From: Litorilinea aerophila
GTDB lineage: Bacteria; Chloroflexota; Anaerolineae; Caldilineales; Caldilineaceae
Direction: 5' to 3'
DNA length: 64,000 nucleotides
Assembly (NCBI RefSeq): GCF_006569185.2
Contig: NZ_VIGC02000006.1
Span: 171,280 to 235,279, forward strand
Positions 1 through 8,640 of the stretch are shown one piece after another. The notes under the pieces are model-generated. The model searched no databases and was not told the origin of the DNA. It saw only the letters and a program-made list of their open reading frames with translations. Position 1 is the first letter of the stretch; each line of letters starts with the position of its first letter. The translations under genes and the position numbers were made by a program.

Positions 1-409
1 CCGGCTGCTCTTCAATGAGACGGCCATCGTGGTGGGGCTGCTGCAACTCTTCCTGCCCCTGATGATCCTGCCCCTGGTGAGCGCCCTGGAAAACATCCCC
101 CACGAAGTGGTGGAGGCGGCCCGTAGCCTGGGCGCGGGGGAGCTCACCACCTTCTTCCGGGTCATCGTCCCCCTCTCCGCGGACGGCCTGGTGATGGGAG
201 GGACCCTGGTCTTCACCGGTGCCATCACCGCCTACGTCACCCCGGCCATTTTGGGCGGGAATCGGGTGCTGGTCTTGGCCACCCTGCTGCGCCAGCGGGC
301 GCTGGTGGCCATCGACTGGGAGGGTGCGACGGTGGTGGCCGGCGTCATGCTGGTGACCACGTTGTTGGTGAATCTTTTCCTGCGACTTTTCCGACCCAAG
401 ATGGTATAG
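1..409 (+). CDS. ABC transporter permease, spermidine/putrescine (PotB) type, 5'-truncated by window edge
   Basis: The reading frame is open from base 2, so the gene starts before the window; the GTG at 29 is internal. About 135 C-terminal residues are seen. They carry the cytoplasmic EAA loop (EAARSLGAGELTTFFRVIVP) that docks on the ATPase, then two hydrophobic segments and a basic end (LRLFRPKMV). It is one of two inner-membrane permeases of an importer whose second permease starts 1 base after this stop and whose ATPase follows. The substrate cannot be read from this fragment. The neighbouring adenine deaminase and nucleoside hydrolase suggest a purine-related substrate (inference). Confidence 0.9.
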   Translation, partial: RLLFNETAIVVGLLQLFLPLMILPLVSALENIPHEVVEAARSLGAGELTTFFRVIVPLSADGLVMGGTLVFTGAITAYVTPAILGGNRVLVLATLLRQRALVAIDWEGATVVAGVMLVTTLLVNLFLRLFRPKMV

Positions 410-410
410 G

Positions 411-1196
411 ATGATGCGAACATCCCGCTGGCTCTACGTCAGCCTGATTACCGTTTACCTTTTTCTATTGGGCCCGTTCCTGATCATCTTCATCGCCGCC
501 TTTGGCGCGGAGGCCACCCTGGCCTTCCCCCCACGGGGCGGCTTCTCCCTCCACTGGTTCAGCAACGTCTTCCAGACTTCCCAGTTCGTGGACAGCTTCT
601 GGATCAGCCTGGGGGTGGGCCTGCTGGCCACGGCCATCGCCCTGCTGCTGGGCGTGCCCGTGGCCTACGTGGTGGTCCACTTCCGCTTTCCGGGGGAAGG
701 GCTCCTGGAGACCCTCTTCTCCTCGCCCATCCTGGTGCCGGGACTGGTGGTGGGCTTCGCCATGTTGCGCTTCTTCGTGCTGTTGGGCAACTTCGACGTC
801 TTCACCGGCCTGCTCATCGGCCACACCGCGGTGCTCTTCCCGTACAGCGTGCGGGTGGTTTCGGCCAGCCTGCGCAACCTGGATCCGGCCATCGAAGAGG
901 CGGCCATCAGCCTGGGCGCGGGGCGCCTGCGCAGCTTCTTCCTGGTGGTGTTGCCCAACATCCAGGCCGGCATCGCCGCGGCCTTCATCCTGGCCTTCAT
1001 CACTTCTTTCAACAACGTACCCATCTCCCTCTTCCTGACCGGCCCGGGCGTCACCACCCTGCCCATTTCCATGCTGGTCTACATGGAGTACTACTTCGAC
1101 CCCACCGTCGCCGCCCTCTCCACCCTGCTCATCGTCTTTTCGGTGATCCTGGTGCAGGGGACGGAGCGGCTCCTGGGGCTGTCGCAATACGTGTAA
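411..1196 (+). CDS. ABC transporter permease, PotC type
   Basis: A 261-residue inner-membrane protein with about six hydrophobic segments, the usual size of a PotC-like permease. The EAA loop is clear near residue 160 (EEAAISLGAGRLRSFFLVVLP). It starts one base after the previous stop (TAG G ATG), so the two permeases are co-translated and probably form the heterodimeric channel. The ATG at 411 is used; a second ATG follows at 414. The family imports polyamines, thiamine, iron or related small solutes. Here the operon partners argue for purine bases or nucleosides, but that is inference from context only. Confidence 0.9.
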   Translation: MMRTSRWLYVSLITVYLFLLGPFLIIFIAAFGAEATLAFPPRGGFSLHWFSNVFQTSQFVDSFWISLGVGLLATAIALLLGVPVAYVVVHFRFPGEGLLETLFSSPILVPGLVVGFAMLRFFVLLGNFDVFTGLLIGHTAVLFPYSVRVVSASLRNLDPAIEEAAISLGAGRLRSFFLVVLPNIQAGIAAAFILAFITSFNNVPISLFLTGPGVTTLPISMLVYMEYYFDPTVAALSTLLIVFSVILVQGTERLLGLSQYV

Positions 1197-1209
1197 CTGT
1201 CAGGTACCT

Positions 1210-2400
1210 GTGAGCGTTATGGCCTATCTTCAACTGATCGACCTACAAGTCGCATATGACCGCAACGTGCCGGTCTTGGATGGCTTCCACCTGAGCGTGG
1301 AGCGGGGCGAGCTGGTCTCCCTCCTGGGGCCCAGCGGCTGTGGCAAGACCACCACCCTGCGCACCGTCGCCGGCTTCATCGAACCCAGCCGGGGCCAGGT
1401 CCTGGTGGACGGCCAGGACTACACCCGCCTGCCGCCCAACAGGCGGGACATCGGCCTGGTCTTCCAGAGCTATGCCCTCTTTCCCCACCTGAGCGTCTTC
1501 CAAAATGTGGCCTTTGGCCTGCGCATGCGGGGACTGCGGGGGCCGGAAGTGGAGCGTCGGGTGCGGGAGGCGCTGGCCCTGGTGGACCTGGCCGGCTATG
1601 AAAACCGGCGTCCGGCCCAGCTCTCCGGTGGGCAGCGCCAGCGGGTAGCCGTGGCCCGGGCCATCGTCATCGAGCCCAAGCTGCTGCTCATGGATGAACC
1701 CCTGAGCAACCTGGACGCCAAGCTGCGCACCAGCATGCGCACCGAGCTGCGCCGGCTGCAGCAGCGATTGGGCATCACCATGCTCTACGTCACCCACGAC
1801 CAGGTGGAAGCCCTCTCCCTTTCCGACCGCGTTGTGGTCATGAACCGGGGCCAGATCGAGCAGATCGGCACGCCCGAGGAGATCTTTCACCAGCCCGCCA
1901 CCCCCTTCGTGGCCGATTTCATGGGCTTCGACAACTGCTTCCCCGCCACGGTGGCGGAGGTCCAGGGCGAGACCATCACCCTCCAGGCGGATGGCCACCG
2001 GCTGGCGGTGACCCGCCGTCGCTCTACCGCAGCGGTGCGCCCTGGGGAGCCGGTCTCCGTCTACTTCCGGCCCGAGGGTGGATACCTCTGCACCGAGCCG
2101 GCAGCCAACAGCATCCCGGTCCGGATCCTCCTTTCCACCTTCCGGGGCAGCAGCGTGGAGTATGTGGTGGAGAGCGGGCTGGGCGAGTTCATGGTGCACA
2201 TGGACGAGGAGCAGCCCCGTTTCGAGGCTGGCCCGGCCCACCTGCAACTGGCGCCCCGCAACCTGGTGGTGATGCCCCGGGCCGACGACCTGCTGCAGCC
2301 TTCCTCGGGAGCCGAAGGGACCAGGCAGGAATTAACCGGGAAAGAAGCGAACAAGAAAGCAGCGAACAAGAATGCAGTGAGCAAGGAGGTGCTGCCGTGA
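1210..2400 (+). CDS. ABC transporter ATP-binding protein, PotA/MalK-like with TOBE domain
   Basis: A 396-residue nucleotide-binding subunit for the permeases just upstream. Motifs in order: Walker [10 protein letters not shown] near residue 40, Q-loop [10 protein letters not shown], signature [14 protein letters not shown], Walker [13 protein letters not shown] and the H-loop VTHDQ. A C-terminal TOBE-type region follows from about residue 240, typical of the spermidine/sulfate/maltose branch. The start is GTG 1210, with ATG 1219 as an alternative. The last ~20 residues are an odd Lys/Ala/Asn-rich tail ([17 protein letters not shown]) encoded by a short degenerate repeat. The stop overlaps the next gene's start by 4 bases (GTGA), so translation is coupled to adenine deaminase. 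Confidence 0.92.
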   Translation: MSVMAYLQLIDLQVAYDRNVPVLDGFHLSVERGELVSLLGPSGCGKTTTLRTVAGFIEPSRGQVLVDGQDYTRLPPNRRDIGLVFQSYALFPHLSVFQNVAFGLRMRGLRGPEVERRVREALALVDLAGYENRRPAQLSGGQRQRVAVARAIVIEPKLLLMDEPLSNLDAKLRTSMRTELRRLQQRLGITMLYVTHDQVEALSLSDRVVVMNRGQIEQIGTPEEIFHQPATPFVADFMGFDNCFPATVAEVQGETITLQADGHRLAVTRRRSTAAVRPGEPVSVYFRPEGGYLCTEPAANSIPVRILLSTFRGSSVEYVVESGLGEFMVHMDEEQPRFEAGPAHLQLAPRNLVVMPRADDLLQPSSGAEGTRQELTGKEANKKAANKNAVSKEVLP

Positions 2401-4154
2401 GCCTGATCCAGGCCGCGCTGGGCCGCATCCCCGTGGATTTGCTCCTGACCAACGTCCGGCTGGCCAACGTCATCACCGGCGAGATCTACCCGGCCGACAT
2501 CGCCATCTACCAGGGCAAGATTGCCGCGGTGGAGCCACCCCATAGCCAACCTCTGCGCCCCGCTGTCCAGGTGCTGGACGGCCAGGGGATGCTGGCGGTG
2601 CCCGGCCTCATCGACGCGCACCTGCACATCGAGAGCACCCTGGTGACGCCGGCCCACTTTGCCGCCGGGGTCCTGCCCCGGGGCACCACCACCGTGGCCG
2701 AGGATCCCCACGAGGTGGCCAACGTCCTGGGCGCGGAGGGCATCCGCGCCATGCTGGCCGCCTCGGCGGACCTGCCCCTCAAGGTGGAGTACCTGATCAG
2801 CTCCAGCGTGCCCTCGGCCGTGGGGCTGGAGACTTCCGGCGGCGAGATCGGCCCCGCGGAAGTGGAGGCCCTCCGCGCCCTGCCCCATGTCATCGGCCTG
2901 GCCGAGGTGATGGACGGTGCGGCGCTTCTTGCCGAGGACCCCCGCCTGCTGGGCATCCTGGCGGCCATGGGCGGCGGCAACGGCCTGCGTGGCCCCGACA
3001 GCCCTGGCGTCATCGAGGGCCATAACCCCATGCTGCGGGGTCGCGCCCTGGCCGCCTTCGTGGCCGCGGGCGTGGATTCGGACCACACCCTGGCCACGCC
3101 CGAAGACCTGGTGGAGAAAGCCCGCCAGGGGGTGACCCTCATGCTGCAGGAGCGCTACCTCTCGGCCGAGGCCATCGCCGCGCTGATGTCCCTGCCCATG
3201 GACTGCGGTGTCTGCCTGGTGACCGACGACGTGGCGCCGGACTATTTGCTCCAATACGGCCACCTGGACCGGGTGTTGCGCCGGGCCATCGAACTGGGCA
3301 TGGCGCCCATGCACGCGCTGCGGGCGGCCACCTGGAACCCCGCCCGGCGTCTGCGCCTGTGGGATCGGGGCGCCATCACTCCCGGCCGCGCGGCCGATCT
3401 CGTCCTGACCCCCAGCCTGGAAAGCTTCGAAGCGCATCGTGTCTTTGTGAACGGCCAGCTGGTAGCCGAAGAGGGGCGCTGCCTCTGGCAGCCGCCGACC
3501 CAAGATCCCCTGCTGGCCTATACCCACACCGTGCACCTGCCTGCCCAGCAGCCCCAGGATTTCGAGATCGCTGCGCCGGTGGCGGAGGGAGAAGTCCGGG
3601 TGCGGGTCATGGAGTGCGTCCCTGGGACGACCCTGGTGCGGGCCGGGGAGGCGGTGCTCCCGGTGCATGGCGGGCGGCTCCAGCTGCCGCCGGATGGCGA
3701 CCTGGCCTATCTGGCGGTGGTGGAACGTCATGGCCGCCACGGCGGCCGGGCCTTTGGCATCGTGCGGGGGCTGGGCCTGAGCCGGGGGGCGGTGGCCACC
3801 ACCTATGCCCATGACAGCCACAACCTGGCCGTCATGGGGTGCAGCCCGGTGGAGATGGCAGCCGCGGCCAACGCGGTCATCGAGACCCAGGGCGGCATTG
3901 CGGTGGTGGCCGGTGAGCGGTTGCTGGCCCGCATGCCCCTGCCCATCGCGGGGATCCTCTCGGCCGCGCCGGTGGAGCAGGCCGCGCGGGAGGTGGCGGC
4001 CGTGGGACAGGCCTTACGCAGCCTGGGCCTGGATCACCCCTACTGGCTCATGCGCATCTCCACCTTCACATTGCCCGTCAGCTCTGGCCTGCGTATCACC
4101 GACCTGGGCCTGGTGGATGCCCGGGAACGTCGTCTGGTCGATCTCTTCCTGTAA
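2397..4154 (+). CDS. ade: Adenine deaminase
   Basis: Deaminates adenine to hypoxanthine and ammonia in the cytoplasm (purine salvage). The 585-residue length fits bacterial adenine deaminases. The metal-binding signature GLIDAHLHIESTLVTP is followed by the family block LPRGTTTVAEDPHEVANVLG, and a later EGHNPMLRG segment and VTDDVAPDYLL give further metal or substrate residues. The C-terminal domain ends with the characteristic ALRSLGLDHPYWLMRIS region. The GTG start overlaps the ATPase stop. Coupling to an importer upstream and a nucleoside hydrolase downstream makes a compact purine uptake and salvage unit. Confidence 0.95.
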   Translation: MSLIQAALGRIPVDLLLTNVRLANVITGEIYPADIAIYQGKIAAVEPPHSQPLRPAVQVLDGQGMLAVPGLIDAHLHIESTLVTPAHFAAGVLPRGTTTVAEDPHEVANVLGAEGIRAMLAASADLPLKVEYLISSSVPSAVGLETSGGEIGPAEVEALRALPHVIGLAEVMDGAALLAEDPRLLGILAAMGGGNGLRGPDSPGVIEGHNPMLRGRALAAFVAAGVDSDHTLATPEDLVEKARQGVTLMLQERYLSAEAIAALMSLPMDCGVCLVTDDVAPDYLLQYGHLDRVLRRAIELGMAPMHALRAATWNPARRLRLWDRGAITPGRAADLVLTPSLESFEAHRVFVNGQLVAEEGRCLWQPPTQDPLLAYTHTVHLPAQQPQDFEIAAPVAEGEVRVRVMECVPGTTLVRAGEAVLPVHGGRLQLPPDGDLAYLAVVERHGRHGGRAFGIVRGLGLSRGAVATTYAHDSHNLAVMGCSPVEMAAAANAVIETQGGIAVVAGERLLARMPLPIAGILSAAPVEQAAREVAAVGQALRSLGLDHPYWLMRISTFTLPVSSGLRITDLGLVDARERRLVDLFL

Positions 4155-4180
4155 CCTTCCCCTGGCAGATGGAGGCACCC

Positions 4181-5164
4181 ATGTCCCAGCCCATTCCGGT
4201 CATCCTGGACGTGGATACTGGCTTCGATGATGCACTGGCCCTGTTGCTGGCCCTGCGCGCCCCCCAGCTGGAAGTCCTGGGCATCACCTGTGTGGTGGGC
4301 AACCAGCGCCTGCCCCAGGTGGTGACCAACACCCTGAAGATCCTGGACGTGGCCGAGGCGCCGGAAATCCCGGTGGCAGCCGGCATGACCTTGCCCCTGC
4401 TGGAGCCGTTGCGGATGCCCATGCTCCTCCACGGCCGGGATGGCATGGCGGATCTGGGTCTGCCGCCGTCGTCCCGTCGTCCCGTGGAGGTTCATGCGGT
4501 GGAATTCCTGCGCCAGGCCCTGGCCGCGGCCAGCCGGCCGGTCACCCTCATTGCGCTGGCGCCGCTGACCAACATCGCCGTCTTCCTGCGCATGTACCCG
4601 GAGCTCCACAGCCGCGTCGGCCAGCTCATGATCATGGGCGGGACCTATGCGGCGGCGGGCAACACCACGCCCCTGGCCGAGTTCAACATCCGCCACGACC
4701 CGGAGGCCGCGGCCGTGGTGTTGGCCAGCGGCCTGCCCATCCGCCTTTACACCCTGGACGTCTTCCGGCGGGTGGCCATCCGCCGGAAGGAAATCGAGCA
4801 GTTCATCGCCCAGCCGGATCCTGTGGCGCAGGTAGCCGGCCGCATCCTGCGCCACAGCTGCGACTACTTCCGCAGCGACCGGGCCCTCATCGGCGACGCG
4901 GGCGCAGTGGCCGCGGTCATTGAGCCCGAGGGGGTCCAGGGGGAGCAGCTGCCCATCACCGTGGAGCTGGGCGGCACCATCAGCCGGGGCCAGACGGCGG
5001 TGGACCGGCGGCCGCCGGAGAGTCGGGCGCGGCTGCGCGAATGGTGCGAGCCGGCCCCGGCCGAAGTGGACGTGATCCACACTGTGGACGCCGCGCGCTA
5101 CCGGGCGCTCTTCGGGCAGCTGGTGGGCGGGGTGGAGTTAGAAAGCGTGAATCGTAAAATGTAA
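4181..5164 (+). CDS. Nucleoside hydrolase (inosine-uridine preferring family)
   Basis: Splits the N-glycosidic bond of ribonucleosides, giving free base and ribose. The calcium-binding motif DVDTGFDDALALLLAL sits near the N terminus, followed by NTLKILD, PLTNIA and the EFNIRHDPEAA block of the IunH family. Length with this start is 327 residues, normal for the family. I chose ATG 4181 (MSQPIPV) because GGAGG lies 5 bases ahead; ATG 4169 would add four residues but has the ribosome site inside it. Product bases would feed the adenine deaminase encoded 26 bases upstream. The last codons lie in low-complexity DNA (GTAAAATGTAATGCGTAA). Confidence 0.92.
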   Translation: MSQPIPVILDVDTGFDDALALLLALRAPQLEVLGITCVVGNQRLPQVVTNTLKILDVAEAPEIPVAAGMTLPLLEPLRMPMLLHGRDGMADLGLPPSSRRPVEVHAVEFLRQALAAASRPVTLIALAPLTNIAVFLRMYPELHSRVGQLMIMGGTYAAAGNTTPLAEFNIRHDPEAAAVVLASGLPIRLYTLDVFRRVAIRRKEIEQFIAQPDPVAQVAGRILRHSCDYFRSDRALIGDAGAVAAVIEPEGVQGEQLPITVELGGTISRGQTAVDRRPPESRARLREWCEPAPAEVDVIHTVDAARYRALFGQLVGGVELESVNRKM

Positions 5165-5194
5165 TGCGTAAGTTTGTCGCGTTAGGAGGAACCC

Positions 5195-5242
5195 ATGGAT
5201 TGGAGTTTCAGAGGCTATGATATTGTAGAAAGAGTGTGTTGA
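5195..5242 (+). other. 15-codon ORF with a strong ribosome site at the edge of the low-GC island
   Basis: AGGAGG at 5184-5189 is six bases ahead of an ATG that opens MDWSFRGYDIVERVC and then stops. Base composition falls sharply here. It may be the 5' stub of a gene cut off when the adjacent - strand polysaccharide block arrived, or a chance start. No function can be assigned. Confidence 0.25.
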
Positions 5243-5263
5243 AAGTTATGTCATGAAGACTGA

Positions 5264-6505
5264 CTAGCCTTCTAAAATTTCTCGATAGATATTTTCGATA
5301 TGATCAACATGCTGTTCAAAATACAGTGGAGCCGTCATTTGACTGCGCATTCTATCTAAAATTTGTGGATTATCGACCAACTGTTGCAGAGCAATTCTCC
5401 AGGCTTCTATATCTCCTGGTGGCAACAAAAGCCCGTTAACGCCATCACGAATTGCCTCTGTCAGAGCGCCCATCTCTGAAGCCAGCACCGGTGTTCCAAC
5501 CGCTAAGGCTTCATGGGCTACCAAGCAGAAGGTTTCATGCCAAAGGCTGGGAACTGCTACGGCATCAGCGTCAGCGAATGCCCTCCACACGTCTAAACGA
5601 TCGGCCTTCCCTAAAAAAGTAACACGTTCATCTGCCATCCGATGAAGAAGGTTGGCATAATGAGGGTGTGCTGATATGTCGCCAACGATAGAGAGCTGGA
5701 ATTTGCCTTTTACCTTGCGGAGGGCTTCTAGCAAAATATGGACACCTTTGTTCGGTGCTAATCCTCCAACGTATAGAAAGCGAATTTCCTCTCCTCTCGG
5801 TTTGCGGTATGAACGGGGCTGCGTTAATGGGGTCACCCCTGGCCTGACAATATGGATATGGTTTTGGGGAACACCGTGTCGCTTATACCAATCGCGCACA
5901 AAGATGGATGGCGACAATAGTCGCATAGCGCCTCGGAGGAGATTATTTAATCTGCGATTGCGATCGAGCAGTAGTCCCAATAAAAGGGGAGAAGCAATCC
6001 ATGTTGCAGGCTGACCCGATCTGGCGACTACACAGCGGGTACAGTTGAGAAAAAAGCGAGGGCCATGGCAAGCAGTTTGGCTGTAATTTGTCAGTAAGTT
6101 GGCATTGGCGCAAACCCACCAATAGTCCCATAAAGTAATGATGTAGGGGATATCGAGTTGGGTCAATCGCTCAAGTATGCTCTCCGGTAGACCCATTAAA
6201 TGTTGTATGTGTACCAAATCTGGCTTGAATTGATCGAGTGTTTTCTTCCAAAAATCATCGATCGCCGGCTGGCGCCAGGTTGATAAAAAGCGCTGCGAGG
6301 GGGAAAGGGCACCGACAGATATGCTGAAAATCGGGAGGCCTCCGAGCTGACGCACTTTCTGGAATTTTTCTTGGGAATATGAACGGTGAAATACCCCGAC
6401 CTGCCAGCCTCGCTGTAGGATTGCTTGCGCCAATTCTTCCGTATAAACTTCAACTCCACCAATAAACTCCGGCGGATATTGATGAACTACATAGAGTACT
6501 TTCAT
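5264..6505 (-). CDS. Glycosyltransferase family 4
   Basis: A 413-residue GT-B fold sugar transferase. The N terminus MKVLYVVHQYPPEFIGGVEVY has the glycine-rich acceptor loop of GT4. The C-terminal donor half has FLYVGGLAPNKGVHILLEAL and the nucleotide-sugar site around HETFCLVAHEALAVGTPVLASEMG, the EX7E-like pair of the family. It is the last gene of the - strand locus, and its ATG overlaps the stop of the preceding GT4 gene by 4 bases, so the two are likely co-translated and act on the same glycan. Donor and acceptor sugars cannot be read. Confidence 0.92.
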   Translation of the reverse strand: MKVLYVVHQYPPEFIGGVEVYTEELAQAILQRGWQVGVFHRSYSQEKFQKVRQLGGLPIFSISVGALSPSQRFLSTWRQPAIDDFWKKTLDQFKPDLVHIQHLMGLPESILERLTQLDIPYIITLWDYWWVCANANLLTNYSQTACHGPRFFLNCTRCVVARSGQPATWIASPLLLGLLLDRNRRLNNLLRGAMRLLSPSIFVRDWYKRHGVPQNHIHIVRPGVTPLTQPRSYRKPRGEEIRFLYVGGLAPNKGVHILLEALRKVKGKFQLSIVGDISAHPHYANLLHRMADERVTFLGKADRLDVWRAFADADAVAVPSLWHETFCLVAHEALAVGTPVLASEMGALTEAIRDGVNGLLLPPGDIEAWRIALQQLVDNPQILDRMRSQMTAPLYFEQHVDHIENIYREILEG

Positions 6506-7788
6506 ATTGTCGATGTTCCTCGATGGGCAAGGGCGCCGTAAATCTCTCGAATCCGTGGATATTTATGATCCCAGGTATGCTGATGAAGCACCTTGTGGCG
6601 ACCTGCTTCTCCCATTTGGCGCCGAAGTTGAGGATTTTCAATGAGCGTCTGTATCGCCTCCGCCAAAGCTTGCACGTCTCCGAAGGGGATTAATAGCCCA
6701 TCGCGTCCATGGTCAACTACAGTGCGTACGCCCCATGCCTGTGCTGCAATGACTGGTTTGGCGTAGGTCCAGGCTTCGAGAAAGACAATGCCAAAGGAGT
6801 CGGTTCGAGACGGTAAGACCAGGATATCAATGGCATCCAACAGATCCAGCTTGGTCTGATGGTCAATCGCTCCCAGCAGAATAATTCGCTGCCGCTCGGT
6901 CGTCGGTAAGTTGTCCCAGTAGTGGCGAAATTGCTCCAGGACACTTCCTGCAAGGATTAAATGTACATTCACGCCTTTTTGCCAAAGGGTGCGGATGGCT
7001 TCAATAACGTGCATGGTGCCTTTATCGTAGGCCATTGTGGAAAGCATACCCACGATGGGACCTTTCAACCCATAGCGTTGGCGCAGATGAGAGCCGTTGC
7101 CCCCCTGAAGTTCGGCTAGATTGACCCCGGGCCCCACTACGGCGATGCGATCGGGTGACAGTCCACGTTGACGATAAAAGTTAGCTTCATCGGCATTGAT
7201 GGCCAATAGAAAAGCGCTATTGAGCACCAGCTCTACCTGATGACGCATGGTATAAAAGCGACTCACTGGGTCCTGGCCCGGTTCTTGCCCCACGCCCAGA
7301 TGGGTCAGCGGATAAATCACAAACGGCTTTTGATTTTGCCAAGCAAACTGTTGGGCGGCGGCGATGAGGGGCTCGAATACGATCGTCATGCCGGCCACCA
7401 GATCGAAGCGTTCCTGGGTTGTGGCAAACCAGCGAAAAAGCTCAGGCGTCCAGGGCGTGTAGCGCGCCAGCCGATGCAGCCAGGGAGATGGGATTGCAGA
7501 CACGCTTGCCAATATCCACAGTAAGCGCCGCATTGCCGGATAGCTCCAGTGTGACAAGGGAAGATGGCGCACCGGAAAGCGCAAGACGCGTACTCCATCG
7601 ATGATAGCTTCTGGCTGCGGAATGCGACGCGCATCTGGATTCCAAAACAGTTCAAAGTCCCACGCGTCTGTAGTGACGACTGTGACATCATGACCATCGG
7701 CTGCCAGTCGTTTGGATACGCCTTCCAGGTACAGTTCTGCGCCACCGACAGCGGGAAGGTAACGTTGCGTTACGTGCAGAATACGCAT
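6502..7788 (-). CDS. Glycosyltransferase family 4
   Basis: A 428-residue GT-B enzyme. The N terminus MRILHVTQRYLPAVGGAELYLEG is the usual GT4 opening. The donor half carries GMLSTMAYDKGTMHVIEAI and PSRTDSFGIVFLEAWTYAKPVIA, the motif with the EX7E pair. It probably adds a sugar on the cytoplasmic face during assembly of the polysaccharide exported by the Wzm/Wzt pair of this locus. It is 84 bases downstream of the helical protein gene and overlaps the next GT4 gene by ATGA. Confidence 0.92.
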   Translation of the reverse strand: MRILHVTQRYLPAVGGAELYLEGVSKRLAADGHDVTVVTTDAWDFELFWNPDARRIPQPEAIIDGVRVLRFPVRHLPLSHWSYPAMRRLLWILASVSAIPSPWLHRLARYTPWTPELFRWFATTQERFDLVAGMTIVFEPLIAAAQQFAWQNQKPFVIYPLTHLGVGQEPGQDPVSRFYTMRHQVELVLNSAFLLAINADEANFYRQRGLSPDRIAVVGPGVNLAELQGGNGSHLRQRYGLKGPIVGMLSTMAYDKGTMHVIEAIRTLWQKGVNVHLILAGSVLEQFRHYWDNLPTTERQRIILLGAIDHQTKLDLLDAIDILVLPSRTDSFGIVFLEAWTYAKPVIAAQAWGVRTVVDHGRDGLLIPFGDVQALAEAIQTLIENPQLRRQMGEAGRHKVLHQHTWDHKYPRIREIYGALAHRGTSTI

Positions 7789-7872
7789 GGGGTCGATTTC
7801 ATGGGACGCACAGGGAGGTCAATCACGTTTTTGTATATCATGAACGAAGCTATTCTCCCTCGCGAGGCACTT

Positions 7873-8601
7873 TCACTGGTTCGGAGCCCTATTGGCTCTC
7901 TTCTCCGCGCTGCTCAGGCTTTGCAGATGTAGGCGGAGCTGTGCTATCTCCTGCGCCTGTGCTCGGTTAAGCGAAATTAATTCTTGGAGCACAGCATAGT
8001 AGGCTGCGTGGACCTCAGACTGTCGCCGTACGATTTTGTTTGCGTAAAATAGCACCAGTTCATGCAATGCCCGGCGGAGGCGATTCAGCAACCCGCCGAT
8101 GATGGGCACATTGCTCTGACGCACTTCCATTTCCATCGCGTGGGATGCATCCTGAATTGACTCAGCGAGCGCATCTAGCGCTTTCATCCTGTCGCCTATG
8201 TCGATGGGCTCTGGCGGCATGGGGTCGAATGTGGAGAAGGATGTATTGATTGAATTAAGGTGGTGATCGGAAAAAAGTTCCTGATCGGGTAGCGAATGGG
8301 GGATGGGAGGCATGTGTTGTTTCAGGTACGCCGCCTGACGCACCTCCTGGCGCAACGCTTCAAGCCGATGGTTCATGGCTTGAATGAGCGTTGCCATCAT
8401 TTCATTGGCGTTAAACTGCACCTTTACAATATCATCAAATGTAGGGGAGGGGCCTTCCCCGAACAACTCGGCGCGCGTGCGAGCCTGATAAGTGCGGAGG
8501 CGTTGAATTCCCTCGGAGACTTCGTCCTCCATTAATGCATGTTGTAGCAATTCGAACTCCACCGAGTTGAGAATATCGCTAATCGTGATTGGCCGTTTCA
8601 T
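7873..8601 (-). CDS. Helical (coiled-coil) accessory protein of the glycosyltransferase locus
   Basis: A 242-residue soluble protein with no catalytic motif that I recognise. Most of it is predicted helix, with charged heptad-like stretches such as LEALRQEVRQAAYLKQ. Residues ~170-235 (GGLLNRLRRALHELVLFYAN, then VRRQSEVHAAYYAVLQELIS) resemble the amphipathic tail found fused to glycan-modifying transferases, and a comparable helical tail is present on the GT2 enzyme at 10928-12268. I infer a scaffold or membrane-interaction role, perhaps a stand-alone version of that tail. The N terminus (MKRPITISDILNSVEFEL) gives no clue. Function remains unknown. Confidence 0.7.
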   Translation of the reverse strand: MKRPITISDILNSVEFELLQHALMEDEVSEGIQRLRTYQARTRAELFGEGPSPTFDDIVKVQFNANEMMATLIQAMNHRLEALRQEVRQAAYLKQHMPPIPHSLPDQELFSDHHLNSINTSFSTFDPMPPEPIDIGDRMKALDALAESIQDASHAMEMEVRQSNVPIIGGLLNRLRRALHELVLFYANKIVRRQSEVHAAYYAVLQELISLNRAQAQEIAQLRLHLQSLSSAEKRANRAPNQ

Positions 8602-8640
8602 GATGAAGTCCCTGCCTTCCTGGTGACGTGCAAGTGAAGC

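Noticed and set aside
2061..3821. 586-codon frame on the - strand across the ATPase and adenine deaminase genes
   Set aside because: His/Gly/Gln-rich shadow of GC-rich + strand genes; the same reasoning removes the other long antisense frames, e.g. 27904-29913, 34426-35862, 46047-47780 and 58102-61146.
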